Origin: Centropus unirufus | Taxonomy: Eukaryota > Chordata > Aves > Cuculiformes > Centropidae | Length of the DNA: 64,000 nucleotides | Assembly (NCBI GenBank): GCA_013397695.1 | Contig: VYZI01000003.1 | Span: 8,224,730 to 8,288,729, forward strand | Reading direction: 5' to 3' | Shown: positions 50,601-59,791 of the stretch, piece after piece | Layout: the number at the start of each line of letters is the position of its first letter | Numbering within the stretch: position 1 is the stretch's first letter | Made by a program: the position numbers and the translations under genes | Notes under the pieces: generated by a model | What the model was told of the DNA's origin: nothing | Seen by the model: the letters and a program-made list of their open reading frames with translations, nothing else | Databases searched by the model: none

Positions 50601-52527
50601 GCTTTAAAATGAGACATTTTGATAGAGCGGATAAGTTCCATTTAATATCCATATAATGGAACCTTTTATTTTAACTATGCTTAGCTTTCAGTGAAAACTT
50701 CATTTAATAATCACATTTTTTTAAAAAAAGGTTTAAAAATCTAAATTCATTTGACCAAATAAAAGTCCTCATTTAAAACAGATTGTTAATTTGATATTTT
50801 TCGTCAGCAGAATTTGGGCTACTCAGAAAAATTTCACCTCTGACATTTCAAAGCAGACAAAATTTTGGAAAGATGCAGTACTCAACAGATTGAAACAACC
50901 CAGTTTTACCCAGCTTTCCAGTGCTAGTCTTGACCATGAAAGAGGAATTTCCTTTGCGCACTGCAGTGCCTCCCAAAGCCACCATAAACCACAGCAACAC
51001 GTGCTGCAACACGTGTGCCCCTTCCATGCTTCATTAAAAAAGCGCTTACTGGCTCATCTGCTGCCAAACTGGTAGTCCCTACGGCTGGCTGCCGTACATC
51101 TTCTGCGAGTTTGTAAGACTTGCTCTGGAGGTTTAAAAAACACAATACATGAGACACTGATGAACCTATGGCTGCAAAACATGAGATAAGGAAAAAGACA
51201 AATTGAGGCCGAGAAGCTCTGTTAATGTTTGCCGGCTGGTCCAGAAGTGGTTCTCTGATACAGATGCAGGCATTTCTCCAAGCTTACCCTCAGTTTCCTA
51301 GGGACAAACACAGAATGATGCAATTCCCCAAGGAGTCATGGGCTGTAACATGGGATCCCATTCCAAGATAGGCTCACTTCTCTTCCTGCTGAAGCCTACA
51401 ACTCAAACCTTTTACCTACAGTTCGCACCTGCATGCAGGCTGCCTGGTCCAGCTTTGATCTCATACAACTGCTAAACCTGCCTGAGATGCAATGCTGTGA
51501 TCTCCCTTGCCATAGATAGACCTCAACTGCCAAGTTTAAACCTAAATAGAATGTGTGTGCTCTACACTGTTTTCAGTGGAGCATCCACTGAAACGCTCTC
51601 CAGGGTTCGGACCCTGAGGAGATACCTGCAAATAAACCTATGATATGTCCTTATGGGGAAAAAATATAAATCTCAGAGAAAGTAATGTAACATTAGCCCA
51701 TAGCAGAAAATATGTTGTCTTAAAATTGATACAGATTGTAAACACTGCAGGTTTTCAGCATTTGAGGAGAAAATGTGCTGTTGAATTAATATTGTCCTTT
51801 ATCCATTAGTTTTAAAATTGGAGCTAAAACCTCACAACTTCTTCAGTACAAGATAGGTAACTCTCAGAAGAACCAATCATTCGCAGATACCACACAAACT
51901 TCTGTCAGCCAGGTTGCTTTGAAGTTAGATATCTTTATGTGGATTCAGATATCAATTATGAAACATCCAAATGTTAGCCACAATTGTTTCAGTCAAAACT
52001 CATAAGGTAATTTCATGAAGTAAATCCTGACACCTGAAATTTAATCAGGTCTTTCTGTTAGCACCACACCTCAAGATTACTTCTGTCTCTATTATTCAGT
52101 GACAAACACACCCAAATTTTGAAAGCGTTGGCCTTCAGGACAGCAACCTTCTCGTACATCTTTAAGGAATTATTTCAGTGTTCAGAAAGTTCCAACATGA
52201 ATTTGCTACACTGAATTAGTTTTCATGTGACATCCTTCACATAATTTCTTTTTCTCAAAATTACAGTGCTGCCCTTGAGTGTTAAAACACTCAGAACCTG
52301 TTCGTTACAGTTATAATTTCATTAGTCATCTGCTGCACTTAAATGGCGTTACCCACTACATACAGATTTCTCACCCACAATTAAAAGTACATTTTGAGCT
52401 TAAATCTTTATTTGCATCTGTATTAACATTATTTAAATTGAGAATGGGCAAAAATAAAATAAAACCAGGAAGGTTTTGCCTTCTTGATAATCCAAATTAA
52501 ACAACTACTTACATGTGAACTGCCCAT
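29484..52527 (-). CDS. ANXA13: ANXA13, annexin A13 (complete, 11 coding exons)
   Basis: Coding exons on the minus strand: 52513-52527, 40770-40848, 38468-38562, 36002-36172, 35314-35347, 35153-35232, 34042-34110, 33721-33822, 31732-31807, 30802-30914 and 29484-29603. Phases agree throughout and give 317 aa plus TAA; human isoform a is 316 aa. Seen: four annexin repeats with type-II calcium-loop motifs KGAGTDE (29-35), KGTGTDE (101-107), GRWGTDE (185-191) and KGAGTDE (260-266), and SGN/SGD-type helix motifs near 74, 146, 230 and 305. The N-terminus MGSSH fits N-myristoylation at Gly2, a hallmark of A13. Known role: calcium- and lipid-dependent membrane binding and apical/basolateral traffic in epithelia; A13 is regarded as the founding vertebrate annexin. 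All four calcium loops are intact. Unlike human, the N-terminus has four consecutive His (10-13). Confidence 0.95.
30802..30914 (-). CDS. ANXA13: ANXA13 coding exon 10 (repeat 4, calcium loop KGAGTDE)
   Basis: Acceptor TTTCTCTAG. TC completes Val241, then [20 protein letters not shown] and on to LVTRSE (278). Donor GTAGTATG. Confidence 0.94.
31732..31807 (-). CDS. ANXA13: ANXA13 coding exon 9 (repeat 3 C-terminal half)
   Basis: Acceptor CTTCCTTATAG, residues 216-240 ([20 protein letters not shown] to AYLTL) plus the first base of Val241; donor GTAAAAAT. Confidence 0.93.
33721..33822 (-). CDS. ANXA13: ANXA13 coding exon 8 (repeat 3, calcium loop GRWGTDE)
   Basis: 34 codons, 182-215, [13 protein letters not shown] to FLAYEK. 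Acceptor TCTTTAAG is pyrimidine-poor; donor GTGAGTT is strong. GRWGTDE is the family's usual third loop. Confidence 0.93.
34042..34110 (-). CDS. ANXA13: ANXA13 coding exon 7 (inter-repeat linker)
   Basis: Acceptor CTCCTGTAG, 23 codons (159-181, [20 protein letters not shown] to LYE), donor GTAAGTGC. Matches the linker between the two annexin halves. Confidence 0.92.
35153..35232 (-). CDS. ANXA13: ANXA13 coding exon 6 (repeat 2 C-terminal half)
   Basis: Acceptor CTCTCCGCAG. TC completes Leu132, then [20 protein letters not shown] to VLE (residue 158). Donor GTAAGG. Separated from exon 5 by an intron of only 81 bp (35233-35313). Confidence 0.94.
35314..35347 (-). CDS. ANXA13: ANXA13 coding exon 5, 34-bp exon ([11 protein letters not shown])
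   Basis: Flanked by TTTGCCTAG and GTAAGTAG, phase 0 in and 1 out. The peptide fills exactly the gap between exon 4 (CTRNNK) and exon 6 (L/FDRDLESD) in the annexin fold. It is too short for ORF or ab initio detection and could be lost in automated annotation. Confidence 0.9.
35357..35425 (+). repeat. A/T-rich simple repeat (AAATAAAT/TTAATTAA)
   Basis: Low-complexity stretch directly upstream, on the minus strand, of the 34-bp ANXA13 exon 5. Confidence 0.8.
36002..36172 (-). CDS. ANXA13: ANXA13 coding exon 4 (end of repeat 1, start of repeat 2)
   Basis: 57 codons (64-120), from [16 protein letters not shown] to [11 protein letters not shown], including the second calcium loop KGTGTDE. The acceptor CTTCCACAG is strong. 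The donor AAG/GTTGGG has T at +3 and is weak, but frame and family alignment place the border here. Confidence 0.93.
36290..36655 (+). mobile_element. CR1 LINE fragment: endonuclease-domain segment joined to the 3' tail
   Basis: The plus strand encodes a CR1 ORF2 endonuclease-like segment ([20 protein letters not shown], then [12 protein letters not shown]) with an in-frame stop near 36472. Homology continues ([18 protein letters not shown]) to about 36630, then jumps directly to a CR1 3' terminus (TTCTATGATTCCATG). The reverse-transcriptase part is missing. It starts about 120 bp from ANXA13 exon 4, in intron 3. Confidence 0.85.
36778..37022 (-). mobile_element. CR1 LINE 3' fragment, antisense
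   Basis: The plus strand begins CATAGAATGGTTTGGGGTGG and GAAGGGACC, the reverse complement of a CR1 3' end. It continues through CR1 3'UTR and ORF2-tail sequence to about 37022. It lies tail to tail with the copy at 36290-36655. Confidence 0.92.
38468..38562 (-). CDS. ANXA13: ANXA13 coding exon 3 (repeat 1 core)
   Basis: Acceptor CTTTTTCAG. GA completes Gly32, then [20 protein letters not shown] and on to LYSK (residue 63). Donor is AAG/GTATTT. Confidence 0.94.
40770..40848 (-). CDS. ANXA13: ANXA13 coding exon 2 (residues 6-31 plus first base of Gly32)
   Basis: Acceptor TTTTCCCAG; encodes [20 protein letters not shown] and the start of the first calcium loop (CKGAG), then donor GTAAGAAAG. 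The His4 run replaces the short linker seen in human (SSPQ before GFD). Confidence 0.92.
40891..40928 (+). repeat. 19-bp perfect direct duplication just upstream of ANXA13 exon 2
   Basis: GCATTAGTTTTTCTGAATG occurs at 40891-40909 and again, identical, at 40910-40928. In the minus-strand transcript it lies 43-80 bases before the exon 2 acceptor, where a branch point could fall. Confidence 0.95.
41382..41408 (+). repeat. poly-T tract in ANXA13 intron 1
   Basis: Seven T, then GTTG, then about 16 T. Confidence 0.9.
42423..42525 (+). mobile_element. short CR1 LINE fragment, sense
   Basis: ATTGGAACAGGCTGACCAGG, GAAGTGGTGGAAACACCATC and TCTGGAGGAGTTAAAAAAGC match the CR1 tail. It sits in ANXA13 intron 1. 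Confidence 0.8.
44312..44435 (-). mobile_element. short CR1 LINE 3' fragment, antisense
   Basis: CATCACAGAATCACTAAGGT, CTCTAAGATCATCAAGGCCA and TCAGCCCAACACCGCGACGC match the antisense end of a CR1 subfamily. It sits in ANXA13 intron 1. Confidence 0.88.
45560..45723 (+). mobile_element. CR1 LINE 3' remnant, sense
   Basis: Ends with GACATCTCAAGGTGCCTTCC and AATTCTATGATTTTC, the CR1 terminal signature; the upstream part is weakly recognisable. Confidence 0.55.
52513..52527 (-). CDS. ANXA13: ANXA13 coding exon 1 (MGSSH)
   Basis: Only 15 coding bases. The ATG has A at -3 and G at +4 and is followed by Gly-Ser-Ser-His and a consensus donor GTAAGT. Human A13 also begins MGNRH and breaks after that His, which supports this choice. 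Gly2 with Ser at 3-4 fits a myristoylation signal. The 5'UTR lies above 52527. An 11664-bp intron separates it from exon 2. Confidence 0.82.
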
Positions 52528-52638
52528 TTTTGCCTAGCCCAAGTGGGGAAGTTGCAACTCGTCTGCTCTTCAGCAACACACGCATTCAGATGGAATAGTC
52601 AACTTTTACTGGAGCAGCTAAATCCTACCCAACCCTGA

Positions 52639-52651
52639 GTTAATCAATAAC
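52639..52651. promoter_or_regulatory. ANXA13: HNF1-like palindrome in the ANXA13 promoter region
   Basis: GTTAATCAATAAC matches the HNF1 palindrome GTTAATNATTAAC at 12 of 13 positions. It lies 112 bp upstream of the ANXA13 ATG. HNF1A/B drive many enterocyte and kidney-tubule genes, the tissues where A13 is made. TTTATTA at 52708-52714 is a possible CDX site. Function is inferred. Confidence 0.5.
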
Positions 52652-52999
52652 TTCTGACATTATTTAAATTCTAGTCATTTCAAGGTGGGGTGTATTCATC
52701 ACTTGGCTTTATTATCCCTACTATCTAATATCACATCCGGCTGGCTTCTCCAAGGAAAATCAGGATTTCACAATAGAAGCCTAGACATTATACTAATTAT
52801 AATAATTTATCTAATTGTTATTACAATGATTTAAAACATATAGCTATGGTAGTGCCCAATATGAGCTTTCCAAACATGTTAGAAGGAAGGTTGCCTCCTC
52901 AGAAGAGCTTATATCAGATCTTATGGGATTTCATGGTAATTAATATGTTGTTGAGGAAACAATGCTCCTAACAAAATATTTCAAACAGAATTTCATTGC

Positions 53000-53610
53000 T
53001 TTTACTGTGTTTATGTGGCAAGGTTTTCCTAGTTGGGGGTTGTAGAAGTGGCCTCTGTGAGAAGAGAGCAGGATGTGCTCCTGTGGTGGACAGTCAGTGC
53101 CAGCTGATTCCAAAGTGTCACTGGAGCAGACTCCTGGGAGGAACAGTGGACCTGGAGAGAAGACCATGCAGGTGCAGGTTTACTGGAAGAACCTGAGGCC
53201 CTGCGGGGGACCCGCGCTGGAGAAGAAGATGAGGAGGAAGGAGCAGCAGAGACAAAGAATTAAGGACTGACTGCTACCCCCATTTCCAGTCCCCTGTGCT
53301 TCTTGCAGGGAGGAGGTAGAAAAGTTTGGAATGAAGGAGTGAAGTTAAGCCTGGGCAGAAGTTACGGGAGGAAGGTGGTTTTAGTTATGTCTTTGTTTCT
53401 CACTATCCTACTGTAATTTTAACTGGCAATAAAGTAAATTAACTTCCCTAAACTAAGCCTGTTTTACCCATGACAGTAACTGGTGAACACTCTTCCTGTC
53501 CTTATCTCAACCCACAAAGCGTTTCATCTTATTTTCTCCCCCCGTTGTTTTGAGAAGCGGGAGTGATAGAGCAGCTTGGTAGGCACTTGGAGGCTAGTCA
53601 AGGTCCTGCT
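53000..53610 (+). mobile_element. avian ERV-type LTR (solo or fragment)
   Basis: The stretch with CAATAAAGTAAATTAACTTC (polyadenylation signal AATAAA at about 53430), followed by CTGTTTTACCCATGACAGTA, CTTATCTCAACCCAC and GGGAGTGATAGAGCAGCTTG, resembles a recurrent avian endogenous-retrovirus LTR and its immediate downstream part. No gag, pol or env frame is next to it. Borders are approximate; the family name is not assigned. Confidence 0.55.
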
Positions 53611-53972
53611 TCAGATTTTAAGTAGGACACTCAGAGAAAAATACGAGAAGAAAACAAGCGCACTTGAATTTTTAGCAGTTCAGGGGGGAAAAAAATAATC
53701 TATGTGATTATCTAAACAGTAAGCAAATAAAAATCAGTGGTACTAAAAGTGTGGTGATAATGGCAGGTTTTAAGTGGTTTGACAGGCAGTACTTTCCTGC
53801 AAACACCTCGTTACCATTCAAACACACTCATAATAATTTATAAGCTTTGATTATGGTGTTTGAACACACACAATGGTAAAATCAAACGTGAGGATGAATA
53901 ATTCTATCTAGAATTCAATGCTTGTGGTAACATGCTGTCTCAAACGCATCTTCACAGGTTTTACTGAGCTGG

Positions 53973-54082
53973 GATCTGCTCACTTCTAGTATTCAGATCT
54001 GCTCACTAGTAGTATTTAGTATCTAGTATTTAGATCTGCTCACTTCTAGTATTTAGATCTGCTCACTTCTTTTATAGTATTT
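53973..54082 (+). repeat. 23-bp tandem repeat (GATCTGCTCACTTCTAGTATT-like)
   Basis: Units at 53973-53995, 53996-54018, 54033-54055 and from 54056, with a 14-base partial unit at 54019-54032. The copies differ at only a few positions, so the expansion is recent. It is a candidate length-polymorphic locus. Confidence 0.92.
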
Positions 54083-55917
54083 TGGGGAGGAGAGCCCCCC
54101 CAGTGGACATTGAAAGAAATATGAAAGCTGAAGAGAAAGCAACTGCAGGGTTTCTCTGGAGTCTGTCAGGTCAGAGGGCACTTGTAAGCTCAAATACAGA
54201 CTGGTAATCCTATTGCTTTCACTGGTTTTGAGTGAGATACAGCAGCCCAGAAGGCACAACTAATTAAGGTTTTAAAACAAACAGCGGATTGAGTCATACT
54301 ATATCGTGCTGTGCATGCAAATGGTCTGTGTAAGTATGCAAATAATGTAGCAGTAGGAAAACTGTGCTATGTGCGCTGATCAGTTTGGTTGACTTAGCCT
54401 GTGTACTGGGAGTTTAAAAGTTTGTATAATTAACAAAAAATAATGACTGCATGGTACTTTTTGGCTTTGGAAACAACATGATTGTCTCCTTGAAGAAGAC
54501 CTGAGGACCATACTCCTGTGGGTAACTTACCCCAGGCAATGAGACAGGGACATCTCTTTGTATATCTAATGAATGGAATCTATCTCCACCTATTTCTTCC
54601 TTCTTTTGCAGCAGGATGGAAAACCAAGCCATGGGTATTAATGCCACTGTGTGATCAAGCAGGCTGGATGCTGAGAAGGCACAAGGGACAAAGAAGTGTC
54701 TATAAACTGACATTCTCCTCTGAAAGGTGGAGGGAAGAGAGCAGGAAAAGGTGAAAAGGAGATGAAACGTATCAGGTAAGAAACACCACACACTGCAGGG
54801 TGCAACTGTAGCCTGATACCACTGTTACTCCGGAGATTATTGCTGGCTACGAGCAAGTGAGGCTTTCCTTTAAAGCTAACCACAGAATTGGCTAAAGGCA
54901 GTGGGCCTTAAATGAAGCTAAAATGGAGGAGGCAATTAAAATGTTTAGTCTAGTGAAGTAAGTGAAACAATAAAGGACCAACGTGTTAACAGTTAAGAAC
55001 AAAGTGAAGCTGAGATTTGCAGTGAAGATGGCCTGCACATTTTTCAGAGGATCTTAGTGGCAGCATCGTGACCAGAAGGCTGGTGCTTTGTGTGTAAGAA
55101 GGGGCAGAACTTTTTCCCAGAGAGACAGACACCTGGATTCCTGAGCAACAGAGAAACATAACTTGTGGATCACACCTGAGTTTACAGCCTTCACTAACCC
55201 TGGCCGTAATATTGACATAAGCCACGAAACATCTCTTACAGTGTCAGCGTTGCCTAGAATTCCTATTTAACTCTGCTGAGCCCTGGTGATGCTGCATGAG
55301 ACTGAGAATTTGCAGAAAGTAAAGACAACCACAAGAAATCAGAACAGTGTTTGGAGATTTATCCAGATCAGAAAAAAAGAGCAGTGGGTTGAGGGGGTGG
55401 ATGGCCAGACCCCCACCAGTCCATGAGCTTGCGGAGAGCACCGAACCCGCTTCTGTTTCAGGAAACAGAGGAATTCGCTAGAGGAAGTCAAGATTCTAAT
55501 TCTGATTTTAAGGAAGGAGGAACTGGTTGAAAATACAGGAAGATGAGAAAAATAATTAATGAATATTGATTATATGCAGTCAGCAGAACAAGTCTGCTGG
55601 GTGCCAAACTAGGGGCAGCAATCTCTGACAGAGGGTTGATTAGCTGTGAGCACTGATGCAGGTAAGGGAAAGTCATAAAGCACTGGAGAAGGCTACAAAT
55701 AGTGCCCGTGTTCCAGGATAAACCTTGATAAACCAGGATAAACATCACTGCCACTGCCTGGAGGGTCAGCTGGAAAAACTGTGAACTGCACAACATTCCT
55801 ACATATATGTATTTATCCAGAGGAGTAGAGCTAGGAGGGAGTGGATGTGGTTTTAATGATATCTTAAGGCTTGGAAAAAAGGCTCAGTGGCCTGATGCTC
55901 AGTGCTCACTGTATGTA

Positions 55918-56470
55918 ACATACATGGAATTGGAATCACCAAGTTGAAAAAGACCTCTGAGATCATTGAGTTGAACTGTACCTACATGCCACTAAACCAT
56001 ATTATTAAGCACCTCATCTACCCGTCTTTTAAATACCTCCGGGGACGGTGATTCCACCACCTCCCTAGGCAGCCTCTGACAGTGCCTGATGACCCTTTTG
56101 GTGAAGAATTTTTTCCAAATTTCCAATCTGAACCTGCCCTGTCACAGCTTGAGGCCATTCCGCCTCATCATGTCCCTGGAGAAGAGACCAGCATCCACCT
56201 CTCTACAACCTCCTTTCAGGCAGTTGGAGGCAGGGATAAGGTCTCCCCTCAGCCTCCTCTTCTCCAGGCTGAACAACCCCAGCTCCCTCAGGCGCTCCTC
56301 ATCAGACTTGTTCTCCAGCCCCTTCCCCAGCTTTGTTGCCCTCCTCAGGACATGTTCCAGACCCTCAACATCCTTCTTGTAGTGAGGAACCCAGAACTGA
56401 ACACAGGATTTGAGGTGTGGCCTCACCAGTGTCGAGTACCAGGGCAAAATCACCTCCCTGAAGGGAGGGA
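55918..56470 (-). mobile_element. CR1 LINE, 3' part, antisense
   Basis: Minus-strand reading gives a reverse-transcriptase C-terminal segment (blocks [62 protein letters not shown]) typical of CR1 ORF2. It is followed toward 55918 by the CR1 3'UTR (CCTAGGGAGGTGGTGGAATC-like). Truncated at the 5' end, with frameshifts, so inactive. Confidence 0.93.
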
Positions 56471-58231
56471 GACAAGATTTAAACCATTGTGATTGTAACT
56501 TCAGAGCTCAATGACCTCACTTGAAGGCGTGGAACTTCAGAGTGTTTATTCTATGACCTTCATTGAGAAAGTGAATTTGAATCTGTTGTCTACAAATTAT
56601 CAAACTCATTATTAAATACAGAACAATTTTGTTGTATGGTACCCTTTCTGGTAATAAATTAAAATCTTGTTAAAAATCAAGTATTTCCCCTGCTGGCTTC
56701 TAATCACAGCTCTGCTCAGTTTTTCTGCCTCTCTGAAGACCTACCTCACATCAGTAGTTTCTTTCTAATTTTCTTGTTTTTTCTTGCCTTTTGCTGATGC
56801 TATCACTAAGAAGACTGAAGTAACTGGCAAGAGTACAATGGAAAAGGAATACTAAATATATTACTGTTATTCTGAACATGTGAATATTTAGATTGTGTAT
56901 TCTCATATCTGTGTCTTATTAAAAGTATTATTCAGGTGCTGGGGCCACTCTGAAGGTGATTTACCTCAGAACCAGCCAAGAAAAAAAAATTGTCTACCCC
57001 TATCAAGAGGCGTGTCTAATTACTGATAGCAAAAGCAAACAGACAGTACCAGCCAAAGACCTGCACCATCCGGTTTGTGTGGCAATAGCCAAGGCAAAAA
57101 GGATTTCATATTAATGCCTTTTCATAGTTGATTTATAAACTGTTGTAGGGTGTGAGAAAGAAAGGCTCATGAGAAACCTGACATTTGGAGTTCTAAGAAT
57201 TAAGGATGATGCTGGGTTGGCAGGCTGTGACTGTGGTCCTGGACCGATTCCTGCCTGGGATATCAGCAGAGAGGGGCCTTATCTGAGACTCTAGAGATGG
57301 TGTGAGCTGCTCACCACTTCCTCAGCTGCAGGGATTTGTGTGGGTCAGCCCCGTGAGAAACATGGGCCATGTGAGGCTTTGTGCCTGCGCAGTTACACGG
57401 AAGTGGGATTCTGGAGATAGGGGTGAGCTCAAAGAAGGAGAACTGGGACTGTCGGTCCATGAGAACCTACTCAAAGGTATCAGAGCCCCGAGGTTCTTTC
57501 TATTGCTGGTGGTCCCCTTTCTCCTCTGTCACCACTGCTCCAAGGTTATTGCTGTGCATGTGGGATAACAGCCTTAAAAATTCCAGTGATCAGAGACTCA
57601 ACTTTGCTTCCAGTTTACTCTACTTACATATCGAGTCATTCATTAAAATGTGCAGTGTTGAAAATGCAGAGCCCTTTTTCCCTGAAGGAAAGGCTTCTGT
57701 GTGTTAAGTTGGCACAAATGTTGACACAGGTAAAATTTTAAATGACTCACAAAAGCCTAGATCTCACAACAAGGAGGCACACCTGCAGCTATTTCATTTG
57801 AAGCAGCTTCCCTGATGATATTAATCCACTTGCTCAGGACCTTGTAAGAACAGGAGGAGCTGCTGTTGGTGTCGAGGTCTGCAAGCTTTCAGACCTCACC
57901 AACGCAGACCCCATAATGGGGGCACCCCCGGCTGGCACAGCCTGGGGCCACTGCTACGTGACATGATTATGCGCCCTGCTTGATGTAAAATGTTTCCTTG
58001 TGGTCCTGCCTCTGCCCTTGTTTTGTGCAGTCACTGGCACAACGTGTGTTGTGAATTGTGTCAGGAAATGAAGGTCAACATCAACCAAGTAGGTAAAGGG
58101 GGTATTTTAATCTTGGATCTGTTCCCAACCAGGGACAGCCCATGGATAGCTGTGCTATCATATAGCAGCCAAGGTGAGGGATAACCTTTCTGAGGCACAA
58201 ACACCTGCAGCTTAAAGCGTCACGGAGAAGT

Positions 58232-58660
58232 TCAGCACGTGTGGAAGTACGGTGTGCATGGAAGTACAGCGTGAGTTGGGAAGTACAGTGCGTGTGGACA
58301 TACAGCACACATGGAAGCACCGTGTGTGTGTAAATACAATGGACATGCCGTGTATGTGAAAGTACGAAGTGCAAAACAAGTGCAGTGTGTGTGGCTATAC
58401 AGTCCATAGGGAAGTAGAGTGTATGGAATGCAGCTGGAAGTATAGCATGCGGGGAAGTACAGTGTGTGTGGATATACAGCATGTGGGGAAGAGCATGGGG
58501 GAAGCACAGCGTGTCTGGCAGCGCAGCACACGAAGGTAACACAGCACCTTAGAAAAGAACAGCGTGCAAAGGAAGCACTTGTGGAAGTGCAGAATGTGAG
58601 GGCATGGATGGAAGCACGGTGCGTGTGGCAGTGCGATGTTAGTGGAAGCAGAGCCCGCGC
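58232..58660 (+). repeat. minisatellite, degenerate unit of about 17-20 bp (GTGTGTGGAAGTACAGC-like)
   Basis: Many imperfect copies of GTGTGGAAGTACAGYGTG-type units with variants (GGACATACAGCACAC, GGATATACAGCATGTG). Long minus-strand frames rich in His/Thr/Cys/Tyr across this region are caused by the repeat. It lies about 1 kb upstream of FAM91A1. Confidence 0.85.
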
Positions 58661-59462
58661 CAGGCGCTGCCGCTGCTGGAATGGAGCGTGCTTGGCTACC
58701 AACAGGGCCCAGCCGGGCACCTGCAGCAGCCCCGGTTCAAACAGAGCAGTGGAACCTGCCGCACCTTCCTGCCCGAACATGGGATGGCAGGGATACAAAG
58801 ACATCATAGGGATCATCTTCTCAGTATAAAGTTACATAAAACACATAGTTTTGAAAAGGATCATATTTCTACAATAGAAAATTCTATTCTATTCCTAGAG
58901 TAGAAATAGATAAACAATGTTGGTGTTATCCTGCTTTGCTTGTTATCCAGTGGGAAGAAGGGTGGTGTGGAAATTTACACGGAGAATGAAAAGTCCAAAC
59001 AGAAGAGAAGGCATTTTATATTAAAAAAATTTACAAAAGTGGAATATTTTGGCTTAAGAGATTACAATTATTACCAAAAGTGGAATACTTTTGTTTAAAC
59101 TAGTTAACTTCATCCAAGTAATTGTATTTTTTGAAAGCCAGACAGCACGTCCCTCCGAGGGCACGTATTTTTATGGCACGATTTTCCAGTTTTCCAGCCG
59201 CGGCTACGGGCTGCGCCCAGCCTGACCCCTTCTATAACCGCCTCCGTTTCCAGCCTTTCCCTCTCAAACGCAAGGACAGACAGAGCTGGAGCCAGCGGCA
59301 AATCAGCAAGACTTTTGGCTGCTGTGAAGTTCATAACAACATTAAAGCCCGTCCCTGGGAAGTCACGGAAGTGGCACAGGATTCGGGGAGAAATTTCGCG
59401 CGCGCAGGAGTGGGAAACATCCCGTGAGCGGCTCCCGCCTCGCTGCGATCGGTGATGGTCGG

Positions 59463-59723
59463 ATGAAGCCGTGTTTGCTTCCTAAACCTCCAAAAATTGT
59501 CTTGGAGAATGGATTTGCCGACATTTTCAAGAGCGCCGGAGACCCCCCTGCCTGCCCCCCCCATTCCCGGTTCCCGGGGAGAGCGGCGCGCGCCGCTGGA
59601 AGTGACGTGTCGGGCTCTTCCGGGGCCGTAACGCGGAAGCGGCGGCGGGCGGGAGGCGGCGGCGGGCGGGGCGGCCCCGGGCTGGAGCGCCTCCTGGCGG
59701 CGGGGCCTCCCTCCTCGCCATGA
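59463..59723 (+). other. possible uORF ending on the FAM91A1 start codon (ATGA overlap)
   Basis: An ATG at 59463 opens 86 codons whose TGA (59721-59723) overlaps the FAM91A1 ATG (59720-59722). It is only translated if transcription starts upstream of 59463. The peptide becomes GC-driven (Arg/Gly/Pro/Ala-rich) in its second half. Most likely a by-product of the CpG island. Confidence 0.2.
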
Positions 59724-59791
59724 ACATCGACGTGGAGTTCCACATCCGCCACAACTACCCGTGGGGCCGGCTGCCCGCCAGCGTCAAGCAG
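59720..59791 (+). CDS. FAM91A1: FAM91A1 coding exon 1 (residues 1-24)
   Basis: 24 codons ending AAGCAG, followed by donor GTAGCG. Phase 0. It lies 27 bases before the start of the sequence gap. Confidence 0.95.

Larger units (their letters stand above)
40849..52512 (-). other. ANXA13: ANXA13 intron 1 (11.7 kb)
   Basis: Contains three CR1 scraps and simple repeats but no recognised coding exon. In human A13 an optional exon (isoform b, about 41 aa) inserts right after the His that ends exon 1; I could not identify a counterpart by eye. 47040-47640 is repeat-poor with dense motif-like sequence and may be regulatory. Confidence 0.7.
54083..59139. other. intergenic region between ANXA13 and FAM91A1
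   Basis: No gene recognised. Contents are the antisense CR1 (55918-56470) and the short-period minisatellite (58232-58660). Long frames here are explained by those repeats. Confidence 0.6.

Noticed and set aside
53973..54082. CRISPR-like direct repeats
   Set aside because: Units are contiguous with no spacers, in an animal genome; a simple tandem repeat.
56082..56492. Plus-strand frame of 136 codons
   Set aside because: It is the antisense of the CR1 reverse-transcriptase tail.
58081..58816. Long minus-strand frames (153 and 194 codons) rich in His, Thr, Cys and Tyr
   Set aside because: They span the short-unit minisatellite, whose period keeps frames open; no family similarity, and two frames carry similar peptides.
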